Shown piece after piece: positions 40,206 through 49,567 of a stretch of DNA of 64,000 nt (its first letter is position 1; every line of letters starts with the position of its first letter). The position numbers were made by a program, and so were the translations under genes. Under the pieces are notes generated by a model that did not search any database, was not told where the DNA came from, and worked only from the letters and a program-made list of their open reading frames with translations. The DNA lies in NCBI GenBank assembly GCA_946533395.1, contig CAMNBU010000002.1:1-64000 (forward strand), read 5' to 3'. The DNA comes from UBA4292 sp002395865 (lineage in GTDB: Bacteria > Bacillota > Clostridia > Lachnospirales > Lachnospiraceae).

Positions 40206-41651
40206 TTATTTTGTTGTTTTTCCCTTCATTGCTGCTATCCAAATTGTGAGATATATGCCAAAAGCCGCAGCTGCCGCAGCTATTCCGGCAATCGCCGAAA
40301 CCTGATAATCAAGCCCGAAGCCCTCTGTCGCCGTCAGGATGTATGTGATGCTTACGGCAGTCATGAATGCTGCCGGCAAAGCCGTCAAAAGAGAGGCGAA
40401 CCTGCTCTTTCCGTTCTTTATGAGATATGATGTCGATACCCACAGCGCGATCATGGCAAGCGTCTGATTGCTCCATGAGAAGTACCGCCATACCGACTGA
40501 AAGCCCTTGTCGTCATGCAGGGAATACCATGTCAGAAGTCCGCCGGCAAGCAGGAGGGGGACGGTTATAACCAGCCTGTTCCCGATCTTTTTCTGATCAA
40601 GCCTGAAGACCTCCGCAAGTATAAGCCTTGCGCTTCTGAAGGCTGTATCACCCGATGTGACCGGACAGATGATAACACCCGCAACGGCCAGCACGCCGCC
40701 AAGCATTCCAAGCACGCCCGTGGATATTTCATATACTACGTTTGACGCGCCGTGCGAAAGAGCCTCATTCAAGAGCTGCGTCGAGCCGTAAAACGCCACG
40801 CCTGCCGCCGCCCAGACAAGTGCTATCACAGACTCGCATATCATGGCTCCGTAGAACACCTTGCGACCTTCCTTTTCGGAGGTGATGCACTTTGACATCA
40901 TTGGTGACTGCGTTGCATGGAAGCCGGATATCGCGCCGCAGGCGACTGTTATGAACATATACGGCCAGATATGGGTTCCTTCGGGGTGCAGGTTTTTTAA
41001 TGTGATCTCCGGAATCGTATATTTCCCTCCCGAAAAAACGATGCCCCCTATTACCGCGCAGGCCATGACTATCAAAAGCACTCCGAATACGGGGTAAAGC
41101 TTTCCTATCAGCTTGTCGATCGGAAGCAGGGTTGCAAGAAGGTAGTAAACGATTATCACGACCGTCCAAAACCTTGCGTCCATAAAACCCGGAATGAGCT
41201 TTGCGATAAGCCCGGCCGGGCTCGTGACAAATACAGTGCCGCAAAGGATCAGAAGCACTACCGAAAACAGGTTCATAAAAACATTTGCGGCTTTTCCGAG
41301 ATATATGCCCGAAAGCTCCGCTATAGACGCCCCGTCATGCCTCATGCTGACCATGCCGCACATAAAGTCGTGTACAGCGCCGCCGAAGATTGCGCCGAAG
41401 ATTATCCACAGAAAGACCACCGGTCCGAACACCGCGCCCATAAGCGCGCCGAATATCGGACCCGTCCCCGCGATATTCAAAAGCTGGATAAGAAAAGCCT
41501 TCCATGTCCTGATCGGGACAAAATCCACGCCGTCTTTCTTCCTGAATGCCGGTGTTTCCCTACCATCCGGAGCGAATGCCTTTTCGGCCACCCTGCCGTA
41601 CAGCATGTAGCCGACTATCAGTATAACAAACGATATAAATAAAGAGATCAT
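40206..41651 (-). CDS. cstA: CstA-family carbon starvation/peptide transporter
   Basis: The start is the ATG at 41651, with GGGAGG 7 nt upstream and a 4-bp ATGA overlap with the stop of the solute-binding protein gene. The 481-residue protein has about 13 membrane segments. Its CstA motifs include TGPIFGALMGAVFGP, GAVHDFMCGMVSMRHDG and FHATQSPMMSKC. Family members import peptides or pyruvate, often under starvation. The translational coupling to a sugar importer's binding protein is unusual and suggests joint carbon-source control. Confidence 0.93.
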   Translation of the reverse strand: MISLFISFVILIVGYMLYGRVAEKAFAPDGRETPAFRKKDGVDFVPIRTWKAFLIQLLNIAGTGPIFGALMGAVFGPVVFLWIIFGAIFGGAVHDFMCGMVSMRHDGASIAELSGIYLGKAANVFMNLFSVVLLILCGTVFVTSPAGLIAKLIPGFMDARFWTVVIIVYYLLATLLPIDKLIGKLYPVFGVLLIVMACAVIGGIVFSGGKYTIPEITLKNLHPEGTHIWPYMFITVACGAISGFHATQSPMMSKCITSEKEGRKVFYGAMICESVIALVWAAAGVAFYGSTQLLNEALSHGASNVVYEISTGVLGMLGGVLAVAGVIICPVTSGDTAFRSARLILAEVFRLDQKKIGNRLVITVPLLLAGGLLTWYSLHDDKGFQSVWRYFSWSNQTLAMIALWVSTSYLIKNGKSRFASLLTALPAAFMTAVSITYILTATEGFGLDYQVSAIAGIAAAAAAFGIYLTIWIAAMKGKTTK

Positions 41652-43321
41652 ATGCTGCCTCCCTTGTTGTTTTTCTCGCGGACGGTCTTCACATATCTGT
41701 ATACGGCGAAGCCTATGATGCCGGCCCATGCGATACATAAAAGAGTGATGAGTATCACGGAACTGTTCGGAAGGGGACCCTCCACCGCGGCGAGCCTTGC
41801 GGCCTCCTCCGCGTCCTGAGCGCTTACATTGCCCTCCTCTGTATCAGTGGCGTCGGGAAGCTTAACTATCCTTATCTGGTCGAGCTTGTAGAGCGATGTG
41901 ACATTTGCAAAGAGGGTCTTGAAATACTCCTCATCGATGGTTTTCTTTCGCCTGGTATCCTTCGTGACGCTCTCTATAAGCTCTCCCGCGGCGTCGCGCA
42001 GCGATGCGGAGCCGTTGAATACGGGAGTCACGAATGTATTGGCTGTGTTGTCGAGAAGAAGCTTCGCCGCCTCTATCTTCACGTGGTAGTACAGGTCATT
42101 GTCCTCTCCGCACCTTGCGAGGTAGTCCTTATAGGTATCGGTCTGTCTGGCCTTGGTCGTCACGGGGACGTAGCCCTCGGTCTGCGAATATGCGATCTGC
42201 ACCTCGTTCGTCAGCATGAACTGCATGAACAGCCATGAAGCGATCACCTCATCATGATCCTCCCTGTTGAAGATGCACATGGAAGGTCCCTGTGAGATCA
42301 TCTTCGGGTCATCCACATTAAACTGCGGGACAGCCATGACCTGAGTCTCAAAATCCACTACCGCTCCCTCGTGGATATCCATAAGAGGAGCGTCCGATCC
42401 CAGCCATGAAGCGCCCGCCGTCGAGTCGATGGCGAAAAGGCATTGCCCCGCGTTGAAGAAGTTGCCGGGGTAGCTGGATATCTTAAATGTTGAAAAGGAA
42501 CGCGATTTGGCGTGGACAGACACCTCTTTCAGTATATTCTTTGTGTCGTCATTGAATATCTGTACCGAGCCGTCAGGCTGCGAGTATCCCGCGCCCAGCT
42601 GCTTTAGCATCGTGATCATCATATTGTCGGTGGACTTGTAGATGAAGGGTATCATGACGTTCTGACCGTTCACCTTGAAGTTGCCGTCGGCACCCTTCTC
42701 CATCGCCGCCTCTGATACCTCCCACACGAAATCCCATGTGAGCGTCTCGGGGATGGTGTAGCCCATCTTCTCTATGTAGGTCTTGTTGATATAGCAGGCT
42801 TCCGTGGAGCGCATATACGGCAAGGCATAGCACACGCCCCCTATCCTGCACTCCTCCAGATACTCCGGCACGATCTCCTCCTTCGTTGGGCTGTCGAACT
42901 TCACCTTCGCCCCGCCGAGACCGTAGTTCTTGTCCTTCATGAGCTCGTCCAGATTCACGACGATATTCTGTCCTGTCATGTAGGTCGCGATATGGTCCGG
43001 ATAGGTTATGCACACATTCGGAGTGGTTCCTGTCGCGATATTCGTTATGACATCGTTGTAGATCTTGCCGTAATCGGTGTAGAGTCTGATATTGACATCG
43101 ATATTCGGGTAGAGCTTCTCGAAATCCTCCACCGCCTTGTTGTAGATATTCGTCTGGGTCTTGTTCGTATCGTTCTTCGCCCAGAAGGTTATCTCGTATT
43201 TCTTAGTCTCGTCGAATGCGTACTCATCCTCCAGCACCACATCCGTGAACTGCTTCTCGGCGCCGTGGCATCCGGTCAGGGCAAACAGAGCCGAAGCGGC
43301 AAGCAAAAGAGCCTTTTTCAT
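41648..43321 (-). CDS. ABC sugar-binding lipoprotein with C-terminal membrane segment
   Basis: The start is the ATG at 43321 (MKKALLLAASALFALTGC), overlapping the permease stop by 4 bp. The 557-residue product has a lipobox LTGC and then a family 1 extracellular solute-binding fold (YEITFWAKNDTNKTQ, FEKLYPNIDVNIRLYTDYG, and a window of Trp/Tyr residues typical of sugar binding). At about residues 515-545 there is a second hydrophobic segment followed by basic residues. It would therefore be tethered at both ends, which is not usual for binding proteins. Confidence 0.88.
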   Translation of the reverse strand: MKKALLLAASALFALTGCHGAEKQFTDVVLEDEYAFDETKKYEITFWAKNDTNKTQTNIYNKAVEDFEKLYPNIDVNIRLYTDYGKIYNDVITNIATGTTPNVCITYPDHIATYMTGQNIVVNLDELMKDKNYGLGGAKVKFDSPTKEEIVPEYLEECRIGGVCYALPYMRSTEACYINKTYIEKMGYTIPETLTWDFVWEVSEAAMEKGADGNFKVNGQNVMIPFIYKSTDNMMITMLKQLGAGYSQPDGSVQIFNDDTKNILKEVSVHAKSRSFSTFKISSYPGNFFNAGQCLFAIDSTAGASWLGSDAPLMDIHEGAVVDFETQVMAVPQFNVDDPKMISQGPSMCIFNREDHDEVIASWLFMQFMLTNEVQIAYSQTEGYVPVTTKARQTDTYKDYLARCGEDNDLYYHVKIEAAKLLLDNTANTFVTPVFNGSASLRDAAGELIESVTKDTRRKKTIDEEYFKTLFANVTSLYKLDQIRIVKLPDATDTEEGNVSAQDAEEAARLAAVEGPLPNSSVILITLLCIAWAGIIGFAVYRYVKTVREKNNKGGSI

Positions 43322-44151
43322 CCCTTTGTACCTCCTCTCGACACTCCCGCCATTATCTTGTTCCTGAACACAAGGAAAAGCACGATAAGGGGTACGGAAA
43401 TGATAACGACAGCCGCCATCATCGCGGGTATGTTCTCGCGTCCGAAGCCATTCTCCCGTATCTCCTGGATACCGTTTGACACGAGGAAATAGTTCTGATC
43501 GTCCGTGATGAGTCGAGGCCACACATACGAGTTCCAGCACTCGATGACCTTGAGGATTATTATGGTCACTATGGTGGGCTGCGATATGGGTATCATCACA
43601 CGGAACAGGTACTTTATATCGCTTGTTCCGTCGACTTTCGCCGCCTTATATAATTCCTCCGGTATCTGCTCAAAATTTTCCTTAAGAAGGTAAATATAGA
43701 ACACAGAGGTTATGGAAGGCAGTATCAGTCCGGCAAACGTATTGCGCAGATTCAGCTCCGTGATGGTCACAAAATTCGTTATGACCACGAGCTCGTTCGG
43801 TATCATCATAAGAGACAGAAAGAGCGCGAAGATCACGTTCTTGCCCTTGAAGTTAAGTCTCGAAAAGGCGAAAGCCGCAAATACTATCACTATCATCATC
43901 AGGGCGGTCGTTACCACCGTGAATATGAGTGTGTTCAGGAAATAGTTTCCGAGAGGTACCGCGGAGAATGCCTCCGTATAGTTGTCAAAGGTCGGATTCG
44001 TCGCTATGAATCTCGGTATGTTCTCCGAATTGTAGGAGCCGTAGCTCTTAAAAGAAGTCAGAACCATCCAGTAGAAGGGGAACAGCACGATGACTGCCCA
44101 GATGCCGAGGAAGGTGTAGAGGAGAACATTTTTAACAGTGTTTTTCTTCAT
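43318..44151 (-). CDS. Carbohydrate ABC importer permease (MalG type)
   Basis: The 277-residue protein has six membrane segments and the ATPase-coupling EAA loop (EELYKAAKVDGTSDIKYLF), followed by MIPISQP. It forms the inner-membrane channel with the MalF-type permease encoded 10 bp upstream. It is translationally coupled to the binding-protein gene by a 4-bp overlap. Confidence 0.94.
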   Translation of the reverse strand: MKKNTVKNVLLYTFLGIWAVIVLFPFYWMVLTSFKSYGSYNSENIPRFIATNPTFDNYTEAFSAVPLGNYFLNTLIFTVVTTALMMIVIVFAAFAFSRLNFKGKNVIFALFLSLMMIPNELVVITNFVTITELNLRNTFAGLILPSITSVFYIYLLKENFEQIPEELYKAAKVDGTSDIKYLFRVMIPISQPTIVTIIILKVIECWNSYVWPRLITDDQNYFLVSNGIQEIRENGFGRENIPAMMAAVVIISVPLIVLFLVFRNKIMAGVSRGGTKG

Positions 44152-44161
44152 GTCCGCCCCC

Positions 44162-45085
44162 TTATATCTTTACCTTGGTCTTCGAGCTGGCCATCAGGTT
44201 CACGCATGTGATGGTAAATACTATCGCGAACAGTATGAGCGCCGCGGCCGATGCGTACGAAGGATAACCGCCGCTGTCACCATAGAGCATATCGTAGATA
44301 TAACCCACGAGTGTGTTCATTCCGGCAGCGTTCAGATTCGTTCCGAACAGAGCCACCACATCTGAGTAGGCCTTGAACGCGCCTATAAAGCCGGTGATCA
44401 CCAGATAGAATATCATGGGGCTTATCATCGGCAGAGTGATCTTACAGAACATGCGCAGCGATCCCGTGCCGTCGACTCTCGCCGCGCGATAGTACACGGG
44501 ATTCACGCTGGCCAGGGCGCTGGTCAGTATCAGTATCTTGAACGGAAGCACCACCCAGATGGTATATACAGACATCATGAGCATCTTCGCCCAGTAGGGT
44601 CCGTCAATGAAATCGATGGACTCTCCACCGAAGAAATTTATGATAAGATTTATCATTCCGTCGGTATAAGCCGTCTTTTTAAACAGTACCATAAATACAA
44701 GTCCGACCGCCAGCGTGTTGGTCACATAAGGCAGAAAGTATATCGTCTGGAACATGTTTCGCAGAGGCTTTATGTGGGACAGGCCGAGCGATATCAGAAG
44801 CGCCAGTCCGGTGGAGAGCGGCACCGTTATAATGACCAGTATGAATGTGTTTTTAAGAGCCTGCCCGAAATAGGGATCGCGCAGCACGTAAGCGAAATTA
44901 TACGTGCCCACGCCGTAGCGCGTCTGGGACGCGAAATTATAGCTCTCCTCAAACGAATATATGAACACGTCGATGAGGGGATAGACCATAAAGGCTCCCA
45001 GAAGTATCAGCGCCGGCAAAAGATAGAGCATACCTTTCAGGAACGCTCCCGCCTCCCTGCGGGCTGTTTTGTTTTTCTTTTCCAT
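44162..45085 (-). CDS. Carbohydrate ABC importer permease (MalF type)
   Basis: The 307-residue protein has a basic N-terminus, six membrane segments and an EAA-type loop (PVYYRAARVDGTGSLRMF) followed by ITLPMISP. It pairs with the MalG-type permease. It is 16 bp downstream of the ATPase gene; the presence of a dedicated ATPase in the operon differs from many Firmicutes, where MsmX is shared. Confidence 0.94.
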   Translation of the reverse strand: MEKKNKTARREAGAFLKGMLYLLPALILLGAFMVYPLIDVFIYSFEESYNFASQTRYGVGTYNFAYVLRDPYFGQALKNTFILVIITVPLSTGLALLISLGLSHIKPLRNMFQTIYFLPYVTNTLAVGLVFMVLFKKTAYTDGMINLIINFFGGESIDFIDGPYWAKMLMMSVYTIWVVLPFKILILTSALASVNPVYYRAARVDGTGSLRMFCKITLPMISPMIFYLVITGFIGAFKAYSDVVALFGTNLNAAGMNTLVGYIYDMLYGDSGGYPSYASAAALILFAIVFTITCVNLMASSKTKVKI

Positions 45086-45101
45086 ATGTGTCAGGACCCT
45101 T

Positions 45102-46193
45102 CTAAAACCTTATCCTCTCCTCCGTCTTCACATCAAACAGATGCACCTTCGAAGGACGCAGCTCAAACCTCACGACATCCGTCGGACACGACTTTGCGTC
45201 CTCGGCGTCCACTATGGAGCGTATGGTCACATTCTCGCAGGCGGGATGCGTGCTCACGATGCTCGTATCCCTTCCCATGACCTCCACCGACTTCAGCTTA
45301 CAGGAAAACGGGCCCTTGTCGCTTAAGATAAAGCCCTCAGGCCTGATACCGACATATACCTCGCCGTCGTCCGCCTTCACATCCATCACGGCCTCATCAC
45401 CGATGTACAGCCTGCCATTCTTCACATTCCCCTTGAAAATGTTTATGGGAGGGGTGCCGAGGAACTTCGCCACGAACATATTTACCGGATCGTCATAGAC
45501 CTCCTGGGGCTTGCCTATCTGGTGCACCGCGCCGTCCTTCATGACCACGATGAGGTCGGAGATGCTCATGGCCTCCTCCTGATCGTGCGTTACGAATATG
45601 GTCGTTATACCTGTCTCATGCTGTATCCTGCTGATCTCCTCGCGTGTGGCCAGACGAAGTCTTGCGTCAAGATTTGAAAGAGGCTCGTCCAGAAGAAGAA
45701 CCTTAGGCATCTTCACGAGAGCCCTGGCTATCGCAACTCTCTGCTGCTGTCCGCCGGAGAGCTCACCGGGTCTTCTGTCCATCAGACCGTCGATCTGAAC
45801 GAGCTTAGCCGCCTCGAGCGCTTTATCCTTCATCTGCTGCTTCGTGAGTTTTTCCTCACCCTTAAGGTTGCCCAGGGGGAACATGATATTCTGCTCCACA
45901 CTAAGGTGCGGATAGAGCGCATAGCTCTGAAATACCAGACCCACGCCCCTCTTCTCCGGAGGCAGATCGGTGACATCGGTATCGCCGAAGTACACTCTGC
46001 CCTCTGTCGGCATCTCGAGACCGCTTATGAGGTTGAGCGTAGTGCTCTTGCCGCATCCTGAGGGTCCCAAAAGGCCTATGAGCTTGCCGTCCGGTATCTC
46101 GAAATTGAAATCATTTACCGCGATCACGTCTTCCTTGATCTTTTTGTTTCTGTTGGGAAATCTCTTGGTCAGATGTTCAAGTACTACTTTCAT
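45102..46193 (-). CDS. Carbohydrate ABC importer ATPase (MalK/UgpC/MsmX type)
   Basis: The 363-residue ATPase has Walker A GPSGCGKST, signature LSGGQQQRVAIA, Walker B VLLLDEPLSNLD and H-loop VTHDQEEA. A C-terminal TOBE-type domain (about 240-363) is typical of sugar importers. It overlaps the DUF2304 gene by 17 bp. It energises import by the two permeases downstream. Confidence 0.95.
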   Translation of the reverse strand: MKVVLEHLTKRFPNRNKKIKEDVIAVNDFNFEIPDGKLIGLLGPSGCGKSTTLNLISGLEMPTEGRVYFGDTDVTDLPPEKRGVGLVFQSYALYPHLSVEQNIMFPLGNLKGEEKLTKQQMKDKALEAAKLVQIDGLMDRRPGELSGGQQQRVAIARALVKMPKVLLLDEPLSNLDARLRLATREEISRIQHETGITTIFVTHDQEEAMSISDLIVVMKDGAVHQIGKPQEVYDDPVNMFVAKFLGTPPINIFKGNVKNGRLYIGDEAVMDVKADDGEVYVGIRPEGFILSDKGPFSCKLKSVEVMGRDTSIVSTHPACENVTIRSIVDAEDAKSCPTDVVRFELRPSKVHLFDVKTEERIRF

Positions 46194-46524
46194 GTTCTTC
46201 GTTCTCCACTATAGCCACATGTCCCGCGAGTCTTCTGAGCTTGTCCTCAAGCTTGGAGATGCGCAGAGTCATAAGAAAATTCCTGACGATCAGAAGAAAG
46301 ATCATCAGAAGATACACGAGATTTACAGGGCTCTCGACACCCGCCAGATCCGCAGCCCACTCAGGTATCTGTGGGAAGACAGCAAATAGAATCAGTATGA
46401 ATGACATAAAGATCCAGAACATGCTGTCATTTATCTGAAGTCTGCTCTTTTTCAGGCTTCTGCCTATGTATATCGTCATCAGAAAAGCTGCGATCAGCAG
46501 AAGCACACGCATTGTTGGTGACAT
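46177..46524 (-). CDS. DUF2304 small membrane protein
   Basis: The 115-residue protein has three hydrophobic segments and a basic/amphipathic C-terminus, as in DUF2304 proteins. These are usually encoded next to a dolichol-phosphate-mannose-synthase-like glycosyltransferase, which is the case here (46546-47256). It may partner that enzyme at the membrane. It overlaps the ATPase gene by 17 bp. Confidence 0.85.
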   Translation of the reverse strand: MSPTMRVLLLIAAFLMTIYIGRSLKKSRLQINDSMFWIFMSFILILFAVFPQIPEWAADLAGVESPVNLVYLLMIFLLIVRNFLMTLRISKLEDKLRRLAGHVAIVENEEHESST

Positions 46525-46545
46525 AATATCCTCCTGTCTGGATCC

Positions 46546-47256
46546 TTACCTGAACCACTGTGCGATAAGTATCGATGAACATATGTTGAACATGTATTTC
46601 GCGCTCGAGAACACGTTCAGGTAGCTCTCTCCGGCCACCCTCTCTCTCATCGTGACCTGGCACTCGCCTATCCTGGCCCCCTTCCTGAGAAGGTATGCCA
46701 CCGTATCCGGCTCCGGCCCCATATTCATACGCTTTCCGAAGCTCTCGATCATCTTCCTGTCGTATAGCCTCATGCCGCTGGTGGGGTCCTTCACGCGAAC
46801 GCCCGTGGTCAGCTTTATGCAGGCGCTGATTATGTTCGAGCCGAACATCCTCATGCCGCCGGGCTTCTTCTGTGTGACAAATCTTGAGCCAATGCATATA
46901 TTCAGGTTCTGTTCCTTGGCCATTTTATACATATCCGGCAGATAGTGGACATCGTGCTGTCCGTCGCCGTCATACTGTACCGCGTAGTCGTAGCCATGTC
47001 TGAGGGCGTATTCCATACCGGTCGCAAATGCTCCGGCCAGTCCCAGATTTACCGCCAGATCCACGAAATTATATCCATTCTCGGTGCATATCCTTGCGGT
47101 GTCGTCCGCGGAGCCGTCATTTATGATCACATAATCCACAGTGGGCGAACTCTCATCTAAGTTTTTTCTGAACTCGAGTATCTCCGTAACGACTCTCTCG
47201 ATATTCTCCGCCTCGTTATATGCGGGTATCAAAAGAAGAACTCTGTCTTTATTCAT
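46546..47256 (-). CDS. Polyprenyl-phosphate glycosyltransferase (DPM1-like GT2)
   Basis: The 236-residue protein has the GT-A start LLIPAYNEAENIERV, the DD of VIINDGSADDT, the QYDGDGQHD metal site and the TSGMRLYDRK segment of DPM1-like enzymes, without long C-terminal membrane anchors. It would make a polyprenyl-phosphate sugar for glycosylation outside the membrane. It is followed by the DUF2304 partner gene and preceded by a GNAT gene. Confidence 0.92.
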   Translation of the reverse strand: MNKDRVLLLIPAYNEAENIERVVTEILEFRKNLDESSPTVDYVIINDGSADDTARICTENGYNFVDLAVNLGLAGAFATGMEYALRHGYDYAVQYDGDGQHDVHYLPDMYKMAKEQNLNICIGSRFVTQKKPGGMRMFGSNIISACIKLTTGVRVKDPTSGMRLYDRKMIESFGKRMNMGPEPDTVAYLLRKGARIGECQVTMRERVAGESYLNVFSSAKYMFNICSSILIAQWFR

Positions 47257-47266
47257 ATATTAAATA

Positions 47267-48106
47267 TTACTCCTCCAGGCGGTAATGCATCTGCGCCATC
47301 ACTTTTTGAATCTCAAAGCCCAAAGACTGATAGAGGCTGATCGCGCCGTCATTGCCCGCCTCAACATCCAGTGAAAAGACAGCGCACTGCGCGCGAAACA
47401 TCCCGATCACATATGTGAGAAGATCACGTGCGAAATACCTGCGTCTGTATGGCTCCTGTGTATAAACATTCGATATCTGCACGCTGCTTCCGGGACATAC
47501 GATAAGCGCGCTGACCATATGTCCTGCGAACCGCCCCGCAAATATCCTCGCACCGAGGCTAAGGAGGTTTCTGATACTGACTCTTAAGTCCTCCCTGCCG
47601 TAGAAGCTCATGTACTCCTCGAACTCATCCTCACCCTTGCACTCGGTGATCGCGTAATCCTTCCTACAGCGCATAAGCCCGGCCTCATCAGCCTCCCCGG
47701 AAGCCAGTTCCATCTCAAGCCTTGCCCCGCCGAAGCTGTATCCCATGGCGTACATCGTATCTATCGTACTGACCGCTGCCGCGTTTACAAAGCTTCTGAC
47801 CAGACCCTTCTGATGTCTGGCGGATGATATCTCCTGTGCCTTTTCGACTATAAGATTCACCATGCATAGGTACGCCTCCACATCCGCGTCAGGTCTCATG
47901 GCTGTGCGCAGGTCATATATATGCACATCGCCTTCCATACCCGAGTATGTCACGTAACCCGCAGCACTCACCATGCCTTCATCCACCACGACGAACGCGC
48001 TGTCGCACTCGACACCGATCCGGACCTCGAGCTCAGCGGCCAGACCCTCGTCGAACTGCGCTATCTGTTTGTTGTATTCAGTCCTGTATTCCCCGGGTCT
48101 GCTCAT
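47267..48106 (-). CDS. GNAT-family N-acetyltransferase
   Basis: The ATG at 48106 (MSRPGEY) is preferred to a GTG at 48115 because GAGG lies at a usable distance. The 279 residues have a GNAT core near the C-terminus: QISNVYTQEPYRRRYFARDLLTY (CoA-binding R/Q-x-x-x-x type loop) and VFSLDVEAGNDGAISLYQSLGFE. The N-terminal half is a second, degenerate GNAT-like domain. The substrate is unknown. It opens the operon with the glycosyltransferase and sugar importer. Confidence 0.88.
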   Translation of the reverse strand: MSRPGEYRTEYNKQIAQFDEGLAAELEVRIGVECDSAFVVVDEGMVSAAGYVTYSGMEGDVHIYDLRTAMRPDADVEAYLCMVNLIVEKAQEISSARHQKGLVRSFVNAAAVSTIDTMYAMGYSFGGARLEMELASGEADEAGLMRCRKDYAITECKGEDEFEEYMSFYGREDLRVSIRNLLSLGARIFAGRFAGHMVSALIVCPGSSVQISNVYTQEPYRRRYFARDLLTYVIGMFRAQCAVFSLDVEAGNDGAISLYQSLGFEIQKVMAQMHYRLEE

Positions 48107-48130
48107 AGTTTGCACCGCCTCAGTCGTTTC

Positions 48131-48165
48131 TTAAAAAAGAAACCCCGCGCAAAGCCCAGGGTCTC
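48131..48165 (-). terminator. Intrinsic terminator of the iorA-iorB-paaK operon
   Basis: On the minus strand a 9-bp stem GAGACCCTG/CGGGGTTTC with two G-U pairs is followed by TTTTTTAA. It lies 22 bp after the paaK stop and before the GNAT gene. Confidence 0.8.
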
Positions 48166-48186
48166 ATTTATTATTTCAGCAATTCT

Positions 48187-49497
48187 TTAGCTTCTGTATA
48201 AGTTTCTTCTGTCGATGACTCTCTTTGCCTTGCCTTCGCTTCTCTCGATGGTCATGGGCTCTACGACCTGAACATCCACCTTGATACCGAGCATGTTCTT
48301 AAGGCCGGCAACTATCTTGCCCTGCGCCTTTACAACATCGTAGGTCTCATCGGCAGCCATTGCGGGAGTCTTCTCTACCTGTACCTCGATGGAATCGCGG
48401 TTGTTCTCACGGTCAACGACTATGCGGTAGTTAGCCTGATAGCCGAGCTGCAGAAGAACCTGCTCAATCTGGGAAGGCCATACGTTAACGCCCTTGACTA
48501 CCATCATGTCGTCGCTTCTTCCCATGGGCTTGTTCATGCGCACATGGGTACGTCCGCAGGCACACTTCTCTCTCGTGAGTTTGCAAAGATCCCTTGTCCT
48601 GTATCTGATAAGAGGAAATGCCTTCTTTGTGAGACAGGTAAATACGAGCTCTCCGACCTCTCCGTCGGGAAGCACTTCACCTGTGTCGGGATTGATGATC
48701 TCGGCTGCGAAGTAATCCTCCTGGATGTGCATTCCGTTCTGTTCCTCGCACTCGAAGCTCACACCGGGACCGGATATCTCGGTCAGTCCGTAGATATCGA
48801 ACGCCTTGATACGGAGTCTGTTCTGGATATCCGCACGCATCTCCTCCGTCCACGGCTCAGCGCCGAAGATACCGGACTTGAGATGGATGTTGTCGAGGAT
48901 GCCCCTCTTCTCTATCTCCTCGGCAAGGTTCAGAGCGTACGAAGGCGTACAGCAAAGTACGGTGGAGCCCAGATCCTGCATGAACTGAAGCTGTCTCTCG
49001 GTATTCCCCGAGGACATGGGCAGCGTCATTGATCCCAGAAGATGCGACCCACCGTTGAGGCCGGGTCCGCCGGTGAACAGTCCATAGCCGTAGCATACGT
49101 GGATAACATCCTCATTGGTAGCGCCCGCTGCGACAAGCGCCCTCGCGCAGCAGTGATCCCACACACTGATATCATCCTGTGTGTAAAACGCGACCACTCT
49201 TCTTCCCGTGGTACCCGATGTAGACTGTATACGTACGACCTCTGACTTGGGAACTCCCAGAAGTCCGAACGGGTACTGATCTCTCAGATCATCCTTCTCG
49301 ATAAATGGAAGCAGATGGAGATCGTCTATGCTCTTAATATCCTCAGGCTTTACGCCTGCCGCATCCATTTTGTCGCGATAAAACTTTACGTTCCTGTAAA
49401 CGTGCTGCACCTGCTCGATAATTCTTTCGCTCTGAAGCGCCCTTATCTGCTCGCGGGGCATGGTCTCTATCTCCGGTTGGAAATATCTCTGGCTCAT
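48187..49497 (-). CDS. paaK: Phenylacetate-CoA ligase
   Basis: The 436-residue enzyme has the PaaK layout: AMP-binding P-loop STSGTTGRR, YGLTEISGPGVSFECE, TRDLCKL and a C-terminal subdomain with GVNVWPSQIEQVL. It activates arylacetates to CoA thioesters using ATP. Together with iorAB in the same operon it suggests interconversion of aryl pyruvates, arylacetyl-CoA and free arylacetates, linked to ATP formation or use during amino acid fermentation. Confidence 0.95.
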   Translation of the reverse strand: MSQRYFQPEIETMPREQIRALQSERIIEQVQHVYRNVKFYRDKMDAAGVKPEDIKSIDDLHLLPFIEKDDLRDQYPFGLLGVPKSEVVRIQSTSGTTGRRVVAFYTQDDISVWDHCCARALVAAGATNEDVIHVCYGYGLFTGGPGLNGGSHLLGSMTLPMSSGNTERQLQFMQDLGSTVLCCTPSYALNLAEEIEKRGILDNIHLKSGIFGAEPWTEEMRADIQNRLRIKAFDIYGLTEISGPGVSFECEEQNGMHIQEDYFAAEIINPDTGEVLPDGEVGELVFTCLTKKAFPLIRYRTRDLCKLTREKCACGRTHVRMNKPMGRSDDMMVVKGVNVWPSQIEQVLLQLGYQANYRIVVDRENNRDSIEVQVEKTPAMAADETYDVVKAQGKIVAGLKNMLGIKVDVQVVEPMTIERSEGKAKRVIDRRNLYRS

Positions 49498-49567
49498 TTA
49501 TTTATGATCCTCTCTTTATACTATGTTGTAAAAGCGTATGCAAGCATCCGCTATGTGACCTATCCTA

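Noticed and set aside
43322..43540. N-terminal extension of the sugar-binding protein
   Set aside because: It overlaps the permease gene by more than 200 bp; the ATG at 43321 gives a proper lipoprotein signal and a 4-bp overlap.
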